Assembly (NCBI GenBank): GCA_041748075.1
Contig: JBGTDX010000179.1
Coordinates: 3,743-67,742, forward strand
DNA: 64,000 nucleotides
Origin: JBGSYJ01 sp041748075
GTDB lineage: Bacteria > Acidobacteriota > Thermoanaerobaculia > Gp7-AA8
Reading direction: 5' to 3'
This document shows, piece by piece, positions 28,338 through 36,840 of this stretch. The position numbers and the translations under genes were made by a program. Every line of letters starts with the position of its first letter. The first letter of the stretch is position 1. Below the pieces are notes generated by a model that was not told where the DNA came from, did no database searches, and worked only from the letters and a program-made list of their open reading frames with translations.

Positions 28338-29579
28338 TTGAAGCTGATCATCCAGATTCCTGCGTTCAACGAGGAAGCCACCATCGCCACGGCCCTTGCT
28401 GCCCTACCCACGAAGATTCCCGGCATCACCTCAATCGAGACCCTTCTGATCGATGATGGAAGTACCGACGCGACAGTCGAACGCGCCAGAAAGGCCGGGG
28501 TCCGGCACGTGGTGCAACTGCTGAGCAACCGGGGCCTCTCGACTGCCTTCGTCGCGGGAATCAACGCCTCGCTGCGGCTTGGGGCCGACATCATCGTAAA
28601 CACCGACGCCGACAACCAGTACGCCGGGGCCGACATCGCAAAGGTTGTCGCGCCCATCGTCGAAGGGCGTGCCGAGGTCGTAATCGGGGATCGCGACGTG
28701 AGGAACTCGCCGCACATGTCGCCCGTCAAGAAACTCCTGCAGCGCACCGGAAGCTGGGCCGTCGGGCTTGCGGCGGGCATGCCGGTTCCTGACGTGACCA
28801 GCGGCCTCAGAGCCTTCTCGCGGGATGCAGCGTTCGAGATCAACGTGTTCAATCCCTTTACTTACACCCTCGAAACGATCATTCAATCGGGCAACCGTAA
28901 TCTGAAAGTCGAATCCGTCGTCGTCCGAACGAACCCGCCCGTACGGCCTTCGCGGCTTTACCGGGGAGTCGGAAGCTACATCCGGAAATCAGTTGCGACC
29001 ATCTTTCGGATTTACGCCCTGTACAAACCGCTCAAGACTTTCTTTCTGATCGGGGCCCTCTTTCTCTTCGCTGGCTTCCTGCTGGGCGCGCGATTTCTCT
29101 ACTACTTTCTGGCTGAGGGGCGCGCGGGTCACGTGCAGTCACTCATTCTGGCCGCGGTTTTTCTGATTGTGGGCTTCCATACGCTTCTGATAGGCCTCGT
29201 TGCGGACCTCATTTCGGTCAACAGACGTCTCAGTGAAGAAGTTCTCATCCGTATGAAAAAGCTCGAGCGCCGGCCGGCGTTGAAGAGGTCACGCTCGGAG
29301 ACCAGGAAAGAGCCCCGGGCTGCCGCTGACGCGCCAATGGTGGACGACCCCGGAGAGGCTGCGGCCGAGACGCAGTGGATCTGGCTCCTCGACGAAGCTC
29401 GCCTCGAGAATCTCGAGGAAGAACGTGTGCCGAAAGAGCCCGGGAGCGGCGCATTGAAAGAACAGCAGGGGCGCAGAAGGCGCCGGAGACGCGGCGGCGT
29501 ACGGCCCGTTGCAGCCGGTCGCGAACGCATTCCGCACGCGCACGGCAAGCCTGCCGACCCCTCCGACGAATCCCGCTGA
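28338..29579 (+). CDS. Polyprenyl-phosphate-mannosyl/glucosyltransferase-like GT2 with basic tail
   Basis: GT2 enzyme of 413 residues like bacterial dolichol-phosphate mannosyltransferases (DPM/GtrB). Seen: LIIQIPAFNEEATIATALA, ETLLIDDGSTDATVERA, IIVNTDADNQYAGADI (DxD), DVTSGLRAFSRDAAFEI and the motif TLETIIQSGNRNLKVESV. Then come TM1 and TM2 (about 230-285), with RRLSEEVLIR between membrane and tail. The C-terminal 110 residues are unusual: charged, disordered, ending in an Arg run (RRRRRRRGG) and proline-rich basic tail. TTG start 28338 is 4 bases after GAGGAA. It probably makes lipid-linked sugars for the cluster's products, inferred. Confidence 0.88.
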   Translation: MKLIIQIPAFNEEATIATALAALPTKIPGITSIETLLIDDGSTDATVERARKAGVRHVVQLLSNRGLSTAFVAGINASLRLGADIIVNTDADNQYAGADIAKVVAPIVEGRAEVVIGDRDVRNSPHMSPVKKLLQRTGSWAVGLAAGMPVPDVTSGLRAFSRDAAFEINVFNPFTYTLETIIQSGNRNLKVESVVVRTNPPVRPSRLYRGVGSYIRKSVATIFRIYALYKPLKTFFLIGALFLFAGFLLGARFLYYFLAEGRAGHVQSLILAAVFLIVGFHTLLIGLVADLISVNRRLSEEVLIRMKKLERRPALKRSRSETRKEPRAAADAPMVDDPGEAAAETQWIWLLDEARLENLEEERVPKEPGSGALKEQQGRRRRRRRGGVRPVAAGRERIPHAHGKPADPSDESR

Positions 29580-29687
29580 ATGGCGGCTCCACATGACTCC
29601 GCGTGAGCCATTCGAAATACTCGTCACTGGCTCGAAACATGCAATAACAAAAGTGAGCCTTTACACCAATTGCAAACCGGAGGTGTC

Positions 29688-30110
29688 ATGCGCGACCACA
29701 GACCTTCCGTACTCCTCGTCGATGACGACCCCGCCATCCGATCCTTGCTCAGGCTTCTGCTCGAGAAGGATGGTTGCAGAATTGATGAGGCGTCCGATGG
29801 CGAAAAAGCGCTGAAAAAACTCAAACGGAACCACTACAGCACAATCCTCCTCGACCTCCTCATGCCGCACGTGAATGGATTCGAGGTACTTCAGGATCTT
29901 CGCGCCCTTCACCCGAAAAAGTTGAGCCGTGTAGTCGTTTTGACCGCGGCTTCCGACGAAACCCTGCTGGACTTTTCGGACGAGAATCGAATTTTCAGAT
30001 TGCTCAGGAAACCTCTCGACAACGCGGAAGTTCTCCGCGTGGTTCGGAGCTGCGCTGCGCGACACACCGGAGCTCGACAAAAGTCGCAAGTTGCCTCCGT
30101 CAGCCCCTGA
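29688..30110 (+). CDS. Single-domain response regulator
   Basis: Receiver domain of 140 residues without output domain. Seen: the acidic residues VLLVDDDPAIRSLL, phospho-Asp in TILLDLLMPHVNGFEVL, VVVLTAASDETLL and the conserved Lys in RLLRKPLDNAEVL. The C-terminal 20 residues are not domain-like. ATG 29688 is 4 bases after GGAGG; TTG 29670 could add six residues. It sits between the GT2 gene and a convergent hydrolase gene, without a kinase partner nearby. It would most likely act by protein-protein contact. Confidence 0.9.
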   Translation: MRDHRPSVLLVDDDPAIRSLLRLLLEKDGCRIDEASDGEKALKKLKRNHYSTILLDLLMPHVNGFEVLQDLRALHPKKLSRVVVLTAASDETLLDFSDENRIFRLLRKPLDNAEVLRVVRSCAARHTGARQKSQVASVSP

Positions 30111-30120
30111 GAGTTGCTTC

Positions 30121-30948
30121 TCAGGCCCGCCCGCGAAGGCTATGCGCTCGGATGAAGGACTGGGTCAGAGTCGCTGCGGCCCTCAACGCAAATGGAACGT
30201 CGATGAGCGGATGGATTGCGCCGAAGGTATGTCCTGCCCCCTCGATGACGACCAGTGAGCTATTCCTGACCTCTCGGGCAATCGCGCGCGACTCTTCGAC
30301 AGCGACCGACTCGTCGCTCGAACCGTGAATTGCGAGCAGCGGAACCTCGAGTCCTTTTGCCGCTTCGAGGATGTTTAACTCCGCCGGATGACGTTCGAAA
30401 TCCTCGAGCATCGCGAGCGACACCCGCATCCGCTGCCCGGTGCGCTGATTCAGGACTTCCTGAAAGCCGTCCTGCCGCCACTGCGCTCTGGTCGCCTCGT
30501 CCCACCGATCCACTCTCGAGATGGAGGCCCAGGTGACGACACCCCTCAGACGCGATAGATGCTTCGATCCAAGGAGTGCAATGGCTCCCCCGCGCGAGTG
30601 TCCCAGAACCACGCGGGGAAGATCGCGCAACGCATCGTCTCCATTCACGAAGCGATCGATGCTTCGAAGATCCTCGATCTGCACCGAGTACGTGTCGTCC
30701 TCGAAGAGATCCAGGCGATCGAATTGATCGGAGTTCTCGCCCACGCCGTTCCTCGACATGTCGAACCGCACGCTCGCGATGTCCGCACGCCCGAAGTGCT
30801 CGCAGATCCAGGGAAAAAAGCCCCATTGTCTGAAGCCCTTGAATCCGTGAATGACGAGAACAAGGCAGTCGGCATCCCGAGGGACGCTCAGGGTTCCGCG
30901 AATGGGTAGCCCCTCGGATGATTCAATTGTGAACTGGCGGATGTTCAT
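30121..30948 (-). CDS. Alpha/beta-hydrolase (dienelactone-hydrolase/peptidase S9-like)
   Basis: 275 residues, alpha/beta-hydrolase fold. Seen: LVLVIHGFKGFRQWGFFPWI (oxyanion region HGF), RFDMSRNGVGENSDQFDR, nucleophile elbow VVLGHSRGGAIALL with Ser, the Asp-side loop LLAIHGSSDESVAVEE and the catalytic His in VIEGAGHTFGA. Consistent with a serine esterase of the YqiA/osmotically inducible-hydrolase type; natural substrate unknown. ATG 30948 is chosen because the family starts close to the beta sheet; the open frame above it is part of a divergent gap containing a ychF fragment. Convergent with the response regulator gene (10-base gap). Confidence 0.85.
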   Translation of the reverse strand: MNIRQFTIESSEGLPIRGTLSVPRDADCLVLVIHGFKGFRQWGFFPWICEHFGRADIASVRFDMSRNGVGENSDQFDRLDLFEDDTYSVQIEDLRSIDRFVNGDDALRDLPRVVLGHSRGGAIALLGSKHLSRLRGVVTWASISRVDRWDEATRAQWRQDGFQEVLNQRTGQRMRVSLAMLEDFERHPAELNILEAAKGLEVPLLAIHGSSDESVAVEESRAIAREVRNSSLVVIEGAGHTFGAIHPLIDVPFALRAAATLTQSFIRAHSLRGRA

Positions 30949-31021
30949 AGTTTGGCTGACCCTGGTCGGAATCCGCAAGCCCGTCACCCCGAATTCACAA
31001 CGGGGTATTAAGCGGCCGGTT

Positions 31022-31111
31022 TCAGACATTGAAGCGGAAGAGGATGACGTCGCCATCCTGAACTACGTAGTCCTTTCCCTCACTTCTCATCTTTCCGGCC
31101 GCGCGTGCCCA
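31022..31111 (-). pseudogene. ychF: Fragment of ychF: C-terminal end only
   Basis: The minus strand here reads WARAAGKMRS, then EGKDYVVQDGDVILFRFNV and a stop. This is the hallmark C-terminus (TGS domain end) of the universal GTPase YchF, which in E. coli ends in EGKDYIVKDGDVMHFRFNV. No GTPase domain precedes it: the frame breaks immediately upstream of the Trp at about 31110. A stray 30-residue end of an essential-like gene is best read as debris of a recombination or deletion. The rest of ychF should be elsewhere in the genome. Confidence 0.7.
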
Positions 31112-31397
31112 ACGATTCCTACACTGAGACCCATCTGGTTCCTTCTGTTTCGGCAGGTTCCGGTTGAAAATCGAATCCGTGGCACTCGTACGTCACGGTT
31201 CCGGCACATTTCTACGTCTCCGAACCAGCCGTATGTTGTTGTAATCCTCGGAGGGATGTTACGAGCCACGAGCGAATTTCCCGGGCCGGCGCATGATAAC
31301 AGCAGATCGGCCTTGAATCTTTCGACGCGTTCCCAAACCCGGCGGAATTCGATCTCTGCAATTTGCTTTATCCCGGTGAACCTTGAAGGAGGCATCA

Positions 31398-32057
31398 ATG
31401 AAGTTCATCACCAACCCGTCAATGGCTGCGGCACTCATACTGACGCTGGCGGTCGGAATGGGCTGCTCGAGCGAGATTGACAACAAACCTGCGGCAGAGG
31501 TTTCGGACGTGCAGGCAGGCGCCACGGAGACTGCGAATCCAGGCGGTCCGGTTGAAGCGACTCCCGTCATCAAAGAGACCAGCTCGATCGGTTTCATCGG
31601 TGCGAAAGTAACCAGAGATCACGTAGGGACGTTTCAAAAGTTCGACGGCTCGATCGAATACGTCGGCCAGCAGCCGAACCGCATCATGTTCGAGATCGAT
31701 CCGGGTTCGGCCGTCACCGACACCACGAAGCTCGACGCCCATCTGAAATCGGCTGACTTCTTCGACGTCGAGAACCACCCAAAGGCAACGTTCACGTCTC
31801 AGAACATCCGCGAAGAGATTGGGGCGGACGGATCGACGCACCGGATCGACGGCATCCTCAATCTTCGCGGTGTCGAAAAGGCGATCAGTTTTCCGGTCAA
31901 AGTCGAGCGTCTGCCTGATTCAGTCCGCGCGACGGCTGAGTTCACGATCAATCGCCAGGACTGGAACGTTTCGTATGCGGGAGCCGCGGATGACCTGATC
32001 AAGGACGATGTCCTGGTCAAGCTCGATCTCCGCTTTCCGCCTCCGCCCGCTGGCTAA
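31398..32057 (+). CDS. YceI-family (lipocalin-like) protein
   Basis: Periplasmic YceI-fold protein of 219 residues, a lipocalin-like barrel that binds isoprenoid-type lipids in known members. Seen: signal with ALILTLAVGMGCSS. The Cys could be lipidated, although the lipobox -3 residue is Gly rather than the usual Leu or Val. The YceI core follows: IGFIGAKVTRDHVGTFQKFD, TKLDAHLKSADFFDVENHPK, ATFTSQNI, and the closing FTINRQDWNVSYAG. AGGAGG is 6 bases before ATG 31398. Ends with a strong hairpin that also serves the convergent gene. Confidence 0.9.
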   Translation: MKFITNPSMAAALILTLAVGMGCSSEIDNKPAAEVSDVQAGATETANPGGPVEATPVIKETSSIGFIGAKVTRDHVGTFQKFDGSIEYVGQQPNRIMFEIDPGSAVTDTTKLDAHLKSADFFDVENHPKATFTSQNIREEIGADGSTHRIDGILNLRGVEKAISFPVKVERLPDSVRATAEFTINRQDWNVSYAGAADDLIKDDVLVKLDLRFPPPPAG

Positions 32058-32064
32058 CCGCTGG

Positions 32065-32094
32065 GTGGCAGGAGGAGCTCTTTCCTCCTGCCAC
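32065..32094. terminator. Strong bidirectional hairpin terminator
   Basis: GTGGCAGGAGGA and TCCTCCTGCCAC form a perfect 12-bp stem with a 6-base loop, immediately after the YceI gene stop and before the convergent small gene's stop. Confidence 0.75.
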
Positions 32095-32102
32095 ATTCCA
32101 CT

Positions 32103-32309
32103 TCATTCGCTCTGCTCGACTTTTTTCCGGCTCACGCCATGATCGCTCACCGGGTCGTCGTCACGGTTCGAGCGTTCTTCATCCCCGATCGAGCCGCTCT
32201 GACTCTGAGCACTCATGCCCGAAGGCTGCTTCGCATTGTCGCGATCCTCGGTCGGCTCGTCGTTGGAACCCTGAGTCGGTCCGCCCATGTTGTTACGGTC
32301 TTTTGCCAT
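32103..32309 (-). CDS. Small hydrophilic Gln/Ser/Asp-rich protein
   Basis: Unrecognised 68-residue protein with no hydrophobic segment. Seen: MAKDRNNMGGPTQGSNDEP at the start, several SQSGS and RSNRDDD stretches and a basic/acidic end (SRKKVEQSE). An AGGAGG site lies 6 bases before ATG 32309, which supports its reality. Its composition resembles the 84-residue protein at 19684-19938. It looks intrinsically disordered, as stress-related small proteins are, but no function is shown. Divergent from the histidine kinase gene. Confidence 0.6.
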   Translation of the reverse strand: MAKDRNNMGGPTQGSNDEPTEDRDNAKQPSGMSAQSQSGSIGDEERSNRDDDPVSDHGVSRKKVEQSE

Positions 32310-32582
32310 GATGTCCTCCTGGAACCGACGGATCGCAAGACTCGTTCCGGCGGCTCTCGCGGCATGGAGCTGCCGGGAGCGGCCACCAGGTGTCGGATCC
32401 CGGATGTCCGACCCGCCCCGCGGGGTGGGACGAAGCCACCTTTCCGGGGTTTGTTTCGTTCAAAGCGAGCTGCGACATTCGTGTGGGAAGCTTCAATCGT
32501 GAGGAAACAGAATATCGAGGCACTTTTTGGGCCGAACTTCATCGAGTTTGGTGCGAACGCGGCGTTCAGCTACCCTTCCCTC

Positions 32583-33929
32583 ATGATGACGCTCCGGCAG
32601 CTCAAACTGGTCGCGACGATCACGCCGGTTCTGGCCCTGATCGCGATTGAGCTCGCGCGACACTTCGTCATCGGGGAGCTTGCTCTCTGGCAGCGCCTTG
32701 TGCTCGATGGTGTTGCCGTCGCCGCGATCATCATCTTTTCCGCGATCATCTTCCGGTTCGTCGGCCAGCTGCAGGGCACGGTCGAGCGCCGCAACCGTGA
32801 GCTTCTGGCTCTGCACGGCGCGGGACTCGATGTCGCATCGGAGCTCTCCCTCGAGATCGTCCTCAGGAAAGTCGTGGAACAGGCGGCCGGTCTTCTGGGC
32901 GCCAGATACGGAGCCCTTGCGGTCATCGACCGTGAAGGCAACATTCAGGAGTTCATTACATTCGGCGTGACTGAGGTAGAGCGGGCCGCCATTGGTCCCC
33001 CACCGGTGGGCCACGGAGTCCTGGGTGTGGCGCTGCATGAAGGGCACAGCCTCCGGCTTTCCAGCGTCGCGGCGCATCCCCGTTCAGTGGGCTTTCCCGA
33101 GAACCATCCGGTGATGCGGTCACTGCTGGCAGTCCCCATCACCTGTAAGAGTCCCTTCCGCGGCAACATCTATGTGAGTGAGAAAACGGCGGGCAGTCAG
33201 TTCACCGACGATGATGAAGAGACTCTGGAACGATTTGCCGTTCAGGCGGGCATCGCCATCGACAATGCGCATCTGCACGCTCAGGCGGCGGAGATCGCAA
33301 CGGCGCAGGAGAGGCTGCGGATCGCACACGAGATGCACGACGGTCTCGCTCAGGTTCTGGGATACGTGAACACCAAGGTTCAGGCAGCCAAGCAGTATCT
33401 CAGGAATGGCCGGACCGAGGAGGCGAGCACGCAGCTCGATGAGCTCGCGATCTCCGCGCGAGAGGCCTACGGCGACGTTCGTGAAGCGATCGTCGGTCTT
33501 CGGACACTGCCCGGCAGCGATCGCAATCTGACGGAAGTCCTCGATGAGTTTCTTTATCAGTGGAAAGACCAGAGTGGTGTGAGCACCGAACTGAACATCG
33601 ATCCCGACCTCCGCCTTCAGACGTCCGTGGAGTTGCAGTTAGTCCGCATCATCCAGGAGTCCCTGACGAACGTCCGCAAGCATGCGCGGGCCAGAGTCGC
33701 GCGGGTCGACGTTCACAGGCACAACGGCCTGCTGGTGGCCAGCGTGACCGACGACGGCGTTGGTTTCAGTCCGGAGTTCCCCACGCGCGGCGATTTTCCA
33801 CGCTTCGGACTCAGCACGATGCGTGAGCGGGCGACGAGCATTGGCGGTTCTCTCGAAATCGAAAGTTCTCCAGGCTCCGGAACGACCGTGCGATTCACGA
33901 TGCCATCGATCGCTGCCATCGCAAGTTGA
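32583..33929 (+). CDS. NarX-type sensor histidine kinase (GAF, HisKA_3, HATPase_c)
   Basis: 448 residues. Seen: two TM helices near the N-terminus (about residues 9-30 and 39-60), a GAF domain (about 80-235) and a HisKA_3 dimerisation box with the phospho-acceptor His in RIAHEMHDGLAQVLG. The HATPase_c N box is LVRIIQESLTNVRKHA, the G1 box DDGVGF and the later loop FGLSTMRERA. This is the NarX/DegS class that pairs with LuxR-type regulators. nrfH and nrfA follow immediately and the matching response regulator is at 36019-36660, so it probably controls nitrite reduction in response to a redox or nitrogen signal (inference). ATG 32583 lacks a clear ribosome-binding site. Confidence 0.9.
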   Translation: MMTLRQLKLVATITPVLALIAIELARHFVIGELALWQRLVLDGVAVAAIIIFSAIIFRFVGQLQGTVERRNRELLALHGAGLDVASELSLEIVLRKVVEQAAGLLGARYGALAVIDREGNIQEFITFGVTEVERAAIGPPPVGHGVLGVALHEGHSLRLSSVAAHPRSVGFPENHPVMRSLLAVPITCKSPFRGNIYVSEKTAGSQFTDDDEETLERFAVQAGIAIDNAHLHAQAAEIATAQERLRIAHEMHDGLAQVLGYVNTKVQAAKQYLRNGRTEEASTQLDELAISAREAYGDVREAIVGLRTLPGSDRNLTEVLDEFLYQWKDQSGVSTELNIDPDLRLQTSVELQLVRIIQESLTNVRKHARARVARVDVHRHNGLLVASVTDDGVGFSPEFPTRGDFPRFGLSTMRERATSIGGSLEIESSPGSGTTVRFTMPSIAAIAS

Positions 33930-33987
33930 CTGAATCCATCGCGGCATGCCTGGTGCAACCTGTCCGCGGTCAGGATACGATTGACTG

Positions 33988-34437
33988 ATGAAGGTGGCAG
34001 GACTGGTGACGGTCATCGTGCTTCTTGGAGTCGCAGCCGGAGTGGGATTTTTCACGTTCGGCTACGCCCGTGGGGCCTCGTACCTCACGAATGACCCGGC
34101 GGCGTGCGCGAACTGTCACGTCATGCAGGGTCAGTACGACGACTGGCGTCATTCGAGCCATCGTTCCGTCGCGGTATGCAATGATTGCCACACACCGCCC
34201 GGCCTCGTGCCGAAATACATCGTGAAGGCAAAGAACGGTTTCTGGCACTCCTATTACTTTACGCTGGGCGGCTTTCACGAGCCGATACGCATTACGGAAG
34301 GTAATCGCAGGGTTACTGAGCTGGCCTGCCGGAAATGCCATGCAGCTATCGTGGAAGCGATCGATCCCCATCCCCATTCCGACACGACCGATGCGACCTC
34401 GTGCATACGCTGTCACTCGGAAGTAGGACACTATTGA
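33988..34437 (+). CDS. nrfH: Cytochrome c nitrite reductase small subunit NrfH
   Basis: Membrane-anchored tetrahaem quinol dehydrogenase of the NapC/NirT family, 149 residues, that passes electrons from the quinol pool to NrfA. Seen: N-terminal TM VTVIVLLGVAAGVGFFTF and four C-x-x-C-H sites: ACANCH, VCNDCH, ACRKCH and SCIRCH. The sequence TNDPAACANCHVMQGQYDDW is the conserved first haem region of this family. Followed 8 bases later by nrfA. Preceded by the histidine kinase gene. No Fnr-type site was seen in the 58-base gap upstream. Confidence 0.93.
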   Translation: MKVAGLVTVIVLLGVAAGVGFFTFGYARGASYLTNDPAACANCHVMQGQYDDWRHSSHRSVAVCNDCHTPPGLVPKYIVKAKNGFWHSYYFTLGGFHEPIRITEGNRRVTELACRKCHAAIVEAIDPHPHSDTTDATSCIRCHSEVGHY

Positions 34438-34445
34438 GGTGAGAG

Positions 34446-35852
34446 ATGACGACTCCTGAAACCAAATCTGAAGAACGATCCAGACGCCGTCGCCGCTTCT
34501 GGCTCCTGATGGCCGGACTCTTCGTGCTGGTCACCGTGATAACCGCCGGTGTGACTGCGCTCCTGATCAATATCTTCGAACAGAAGCAGGAGGCGCGGAA
34601 TCCGTTCTATCGCGTCGTCGAATTGACCGACGAAACAGAAGATCCCGTGGTGTGGGGCAAGAATTTTCCGATGCAGTACGACGACTACCTCAAGACCGTG
34701 GATCAGGTGCGCACACGCTATGGCGGAAGCGAAGCGGTGCCCCGGACACCAAGCGAGGCGGATCCCCGCTCCATCGTCGCGCAATCGACACTCGAGGAGG
34801 ATCCACGCCTGAAAGTCATGTGGGCTGGTTATGCATTCTCAACCGACTTCCGGGAAGAGCGGGGTCATGCCTACATGCTGGAGGATCAGATCTTCACCGA
34901 ACGGCAGAAAGTCGCCCAGCAACCCGGCACTTGCCTGCACTGCCACGCCTCGGTCTATGTGCCCTACATGAAAGCCGGAAACGGAGACCTGATCAAAGGC
35001 TTCGAAGCCCTGAATCAGCTGCCCTACGCCGAAGCCCGCAAGCATGTCACCCACCCCATAACGTGCATCGATTGTCACGATCCGGACACGATGGAGCTTC
35101 GCATTACACGGCCAGGCTTCATCGAGGGAATCCGCGCTTTGAAAGCCGCTCAGGGCGTTGCCGACTATGACGTCAACGTCTCCGCAACCAGACAGGAGAT
35201 GCGCTCCTATGTCTGCGGTCAGTGCCACGTGGAGTACTACTTCAAGGGAACCGAAAAGCGTTTGACCTATCCGTGGCTCAAGGGCATCAAAGGCGACGAG
35301 ATCCTCGATTACTACGAAGAGGTGGGATTCCGCGACTGGGAACATGCCGTGACCGGCGCTCCGGTGCTCAAGGCGCAGCATCCGGAGTTCGAGCTGTGGT
35401 CGCAGGGTATCCACGCGCGATCAGGAGTCGCGTGCGCCGACTGTCACATGCCCTACACGCGTGTCGGGGCAATGAAGATCAGCGATCACCACGTCCGGAG
35501 TCCTGTGCTCAATCTCAACAACGCCTGCCAGACCTGTCACAAGTGGCCCGAGGAAGAGTTGAAAGAGCGCGTCCACACCATCCAGGATCGCACCTACGAG
35601 ATGCGGAACATCGCAATCGATGCTCTGGTCGACCTCATCGGTCAGATCGAGAAAGCAAAAGCTGCCGGTGCGACCGACGCGCAGCTCCAGCAGGCCCGCG
35701 GCTTTCAGCGCAAGGCGCAGTTCCTCGTCGATTTCATTGAAGCGGAGAACTCCATGGGATTCCACGCTCCACAGGAGGCAGCGCGGATTCTCGTCAAGTC
35801 CGTGGACTATTCACGTCAGGGCCAATCGGCAATGTCGAGCCAGATGCCCTGA
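34446..35852 (+). CDS. nrfA: Ammonia-forming cytochrome c nitrite reductase NrfA
   Basis: Periplasmic pentahaem enzyme reducing nitrite to ammonium, 468 residues. Seen: an N-terminal membrane anchor/uncleaved signal (LLMAGLFVLVTVITAGVTALL), and five haem motifs: CLHCH, CIDCH, CGQCH (followed by VEYYFKG, the family fingerprint), CADCH and CQTCH. The active-site haem, which is CxxCK in E. coli NrfA, here has His (CLHCH), as in the CxxCH subclade of NrfA. Conserved catalytic segments include VEYYFKGTEKRLTYPW and QGIHARSGVACADCHMPY with the active-site His region. Encoded with nrfH and between kinase and regulator genes. Confidence 0.94.
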   Translation: MTTPETKSEERSRRRRRFWLLMAGLFVLVTVITAGVTALLINIFEQKQEARNPFYRVVELTDETEDPVVWGKNFPMQYDDYLKTVDQVRTRYGGSEAVPRTPSEADPRSIVAQSTLEEDPRLKVMWAGYAFSTDFREERGHAYMLEDQIFTERQKVAQQPGTCLHCHASVYVPYMKAGNGDLIKGFEALNQLPYAEARKHVTHPITCIDCHDPDTMELRITRPGFIEGIRALKAAQGVADYDVNVSATRQEMRSYVCGQCHVEYYFKGTEKRLTYPWLKGIKGDEILDYYEEVGFRDWEHAVTGAPVLKAQHPEFELWSQGIHARSGVACADCHMPYTRVGAMKISDHHVRSPVLNLNNACQTCHKWPEEELKERVHTIQDRTYEMRNIAIDALVDLIGQIEKAKAAGATDAQLQQARGFQRKAQFLVDFIEAENSMGFHAPQEAARILVKSVDYSRQGQSAMSSQMP

Positions 35853-36018
35853 GTCTGGAGAAATGGTCACCGATGTGCGTGCCATCCTTCGCTTCGCGAG
35901 ACTCACAGTGTCATCCTGAGCCGGCGAATGACAGGACGGTCATCCTCCCGGACATGCAATGCAATTTTCTGCCACTGATGACCGCAGCCCACATTTCCCC
36001 GCTGCTATACTCCGGCCG

Positions 36019-36660
36019 ATGCGGATCCTCATCGCTGATGATCACACCCTGTTCCGCGACGGGCTCCGAAGCCTTCTGACTGCTGAGGGCCATGAGGTCG
36101 TCGCCGAAGCCAGGAACGGACGCGAAGCCCTGAGGTTGACGCGCGAGCTGTCGCCTGAAATGGTATTGATGGACGTCTCGATGCCTGAAGTCGACGGTCT
36201 CGCGGCGACCAAACAGATCACCGCCGAGATGCCGGACGTCAAGGTCGTCATCCTGACCGCGTCTGATTCGGACGAGACGCTGTTCGAAGCGATCAAGTGC
36301 GGTGCGCAGGGATACCTGCTCAAGAATCTCGAGGCGGATGACTTCTTCGTCCTGCTGGATCGTGCAAGCACTGGCGAGCCGGCGTTCACTCCGGCCATCG
36401 CGCGACGCCTGCTGGTCGAGTTCGCAAAACCTCCCGAGAGTCCGGCAAAGGAAGTGGACGCGCTTACGGCACGCGAACGGGAAGTGCTCGAGCTGATGGT
36501 CGAAGGCGTCGTATCGAACCGGCAACTCGCGAGGCGGCTGAACCTGAGCGAGAACACGGTGAAGTTTCACGTGCGGAACATCCTCGACAAGCTCCGGCTG
36601 CACAACCGGGCGGAAGCAGTCGGTTACACGCTGCGCAAGCGAATCGACCAGGACAGCTGA
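36019..36660 (+). CDS. NarL/LuxR-family response regulator
   Basis: 213 residues: receiver domain with ILIADDHTLFRDGL, phospho-Asp in VLMDVSMPEVDGL, VVILTASDSDETLF, and Lys in YLLKNLEADDFF; then a LuxR-type DNA-binding domain with LTAREREVLELMVEGVVSN, RQLARRLNLSENTVKFHV and NILDKLRLHNRAEAV. The likely partner is the histidine kinase at 32583-33929; together they flank nrfHA. ATG 36019 starts at the first receiver strand. A repeat element follows the stop. Confidence 0.94.
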   Translation: MRILIADDHTLFRDGLRSLLTAEGHEVVAEARNGREALRLTRELSPEMVLMDVSMPEVDGLAATKQITAEMPDVKVVILTASDSDETLFEAIKCGAQGYLLKNLEADDFFVLLDRASTGEPAFTPAIARRLLVEFAKPPESPAKEVDALTAREREVLELMVEGVVSNRQLARRLNLSENTVKFHVRNILDKLRLHNRAEAVGYTLRKRIDQDS

Positions 36661-36669
36661 GTGCTGCGA

Positions 36670-36819
36670 GGAGCGAAGACCCCCTTCTCGGGACGGTACC
36701 GCAGGTCTCCAGGGGGAACTCCTGACTTCGCTCAGGATGACGTGGCCGCGCACAGCATGCCACGGTGGTTCATCACCCCTTCACCGGAGCCCGCGCCGTT
36801 AGGTTGCTCGGGATGACGC
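36670..36819. repeat. Dispersed repeat family A, degenerate copy 1
   Basis: Right half is well conserved: TTCGCTCAGGATGAC, CACGGTGGTTCATCACCCC, TTCACCGG, GCGCCGTTAGGTTGCTCGG and GATGAC. The left arm has diverged. Lies between the response regulator gene and the haem/copper protein gene. Confidence 0.7.
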
Positions 36820-36840
36820 ATTGCGACGCCAGTTCGTGTC

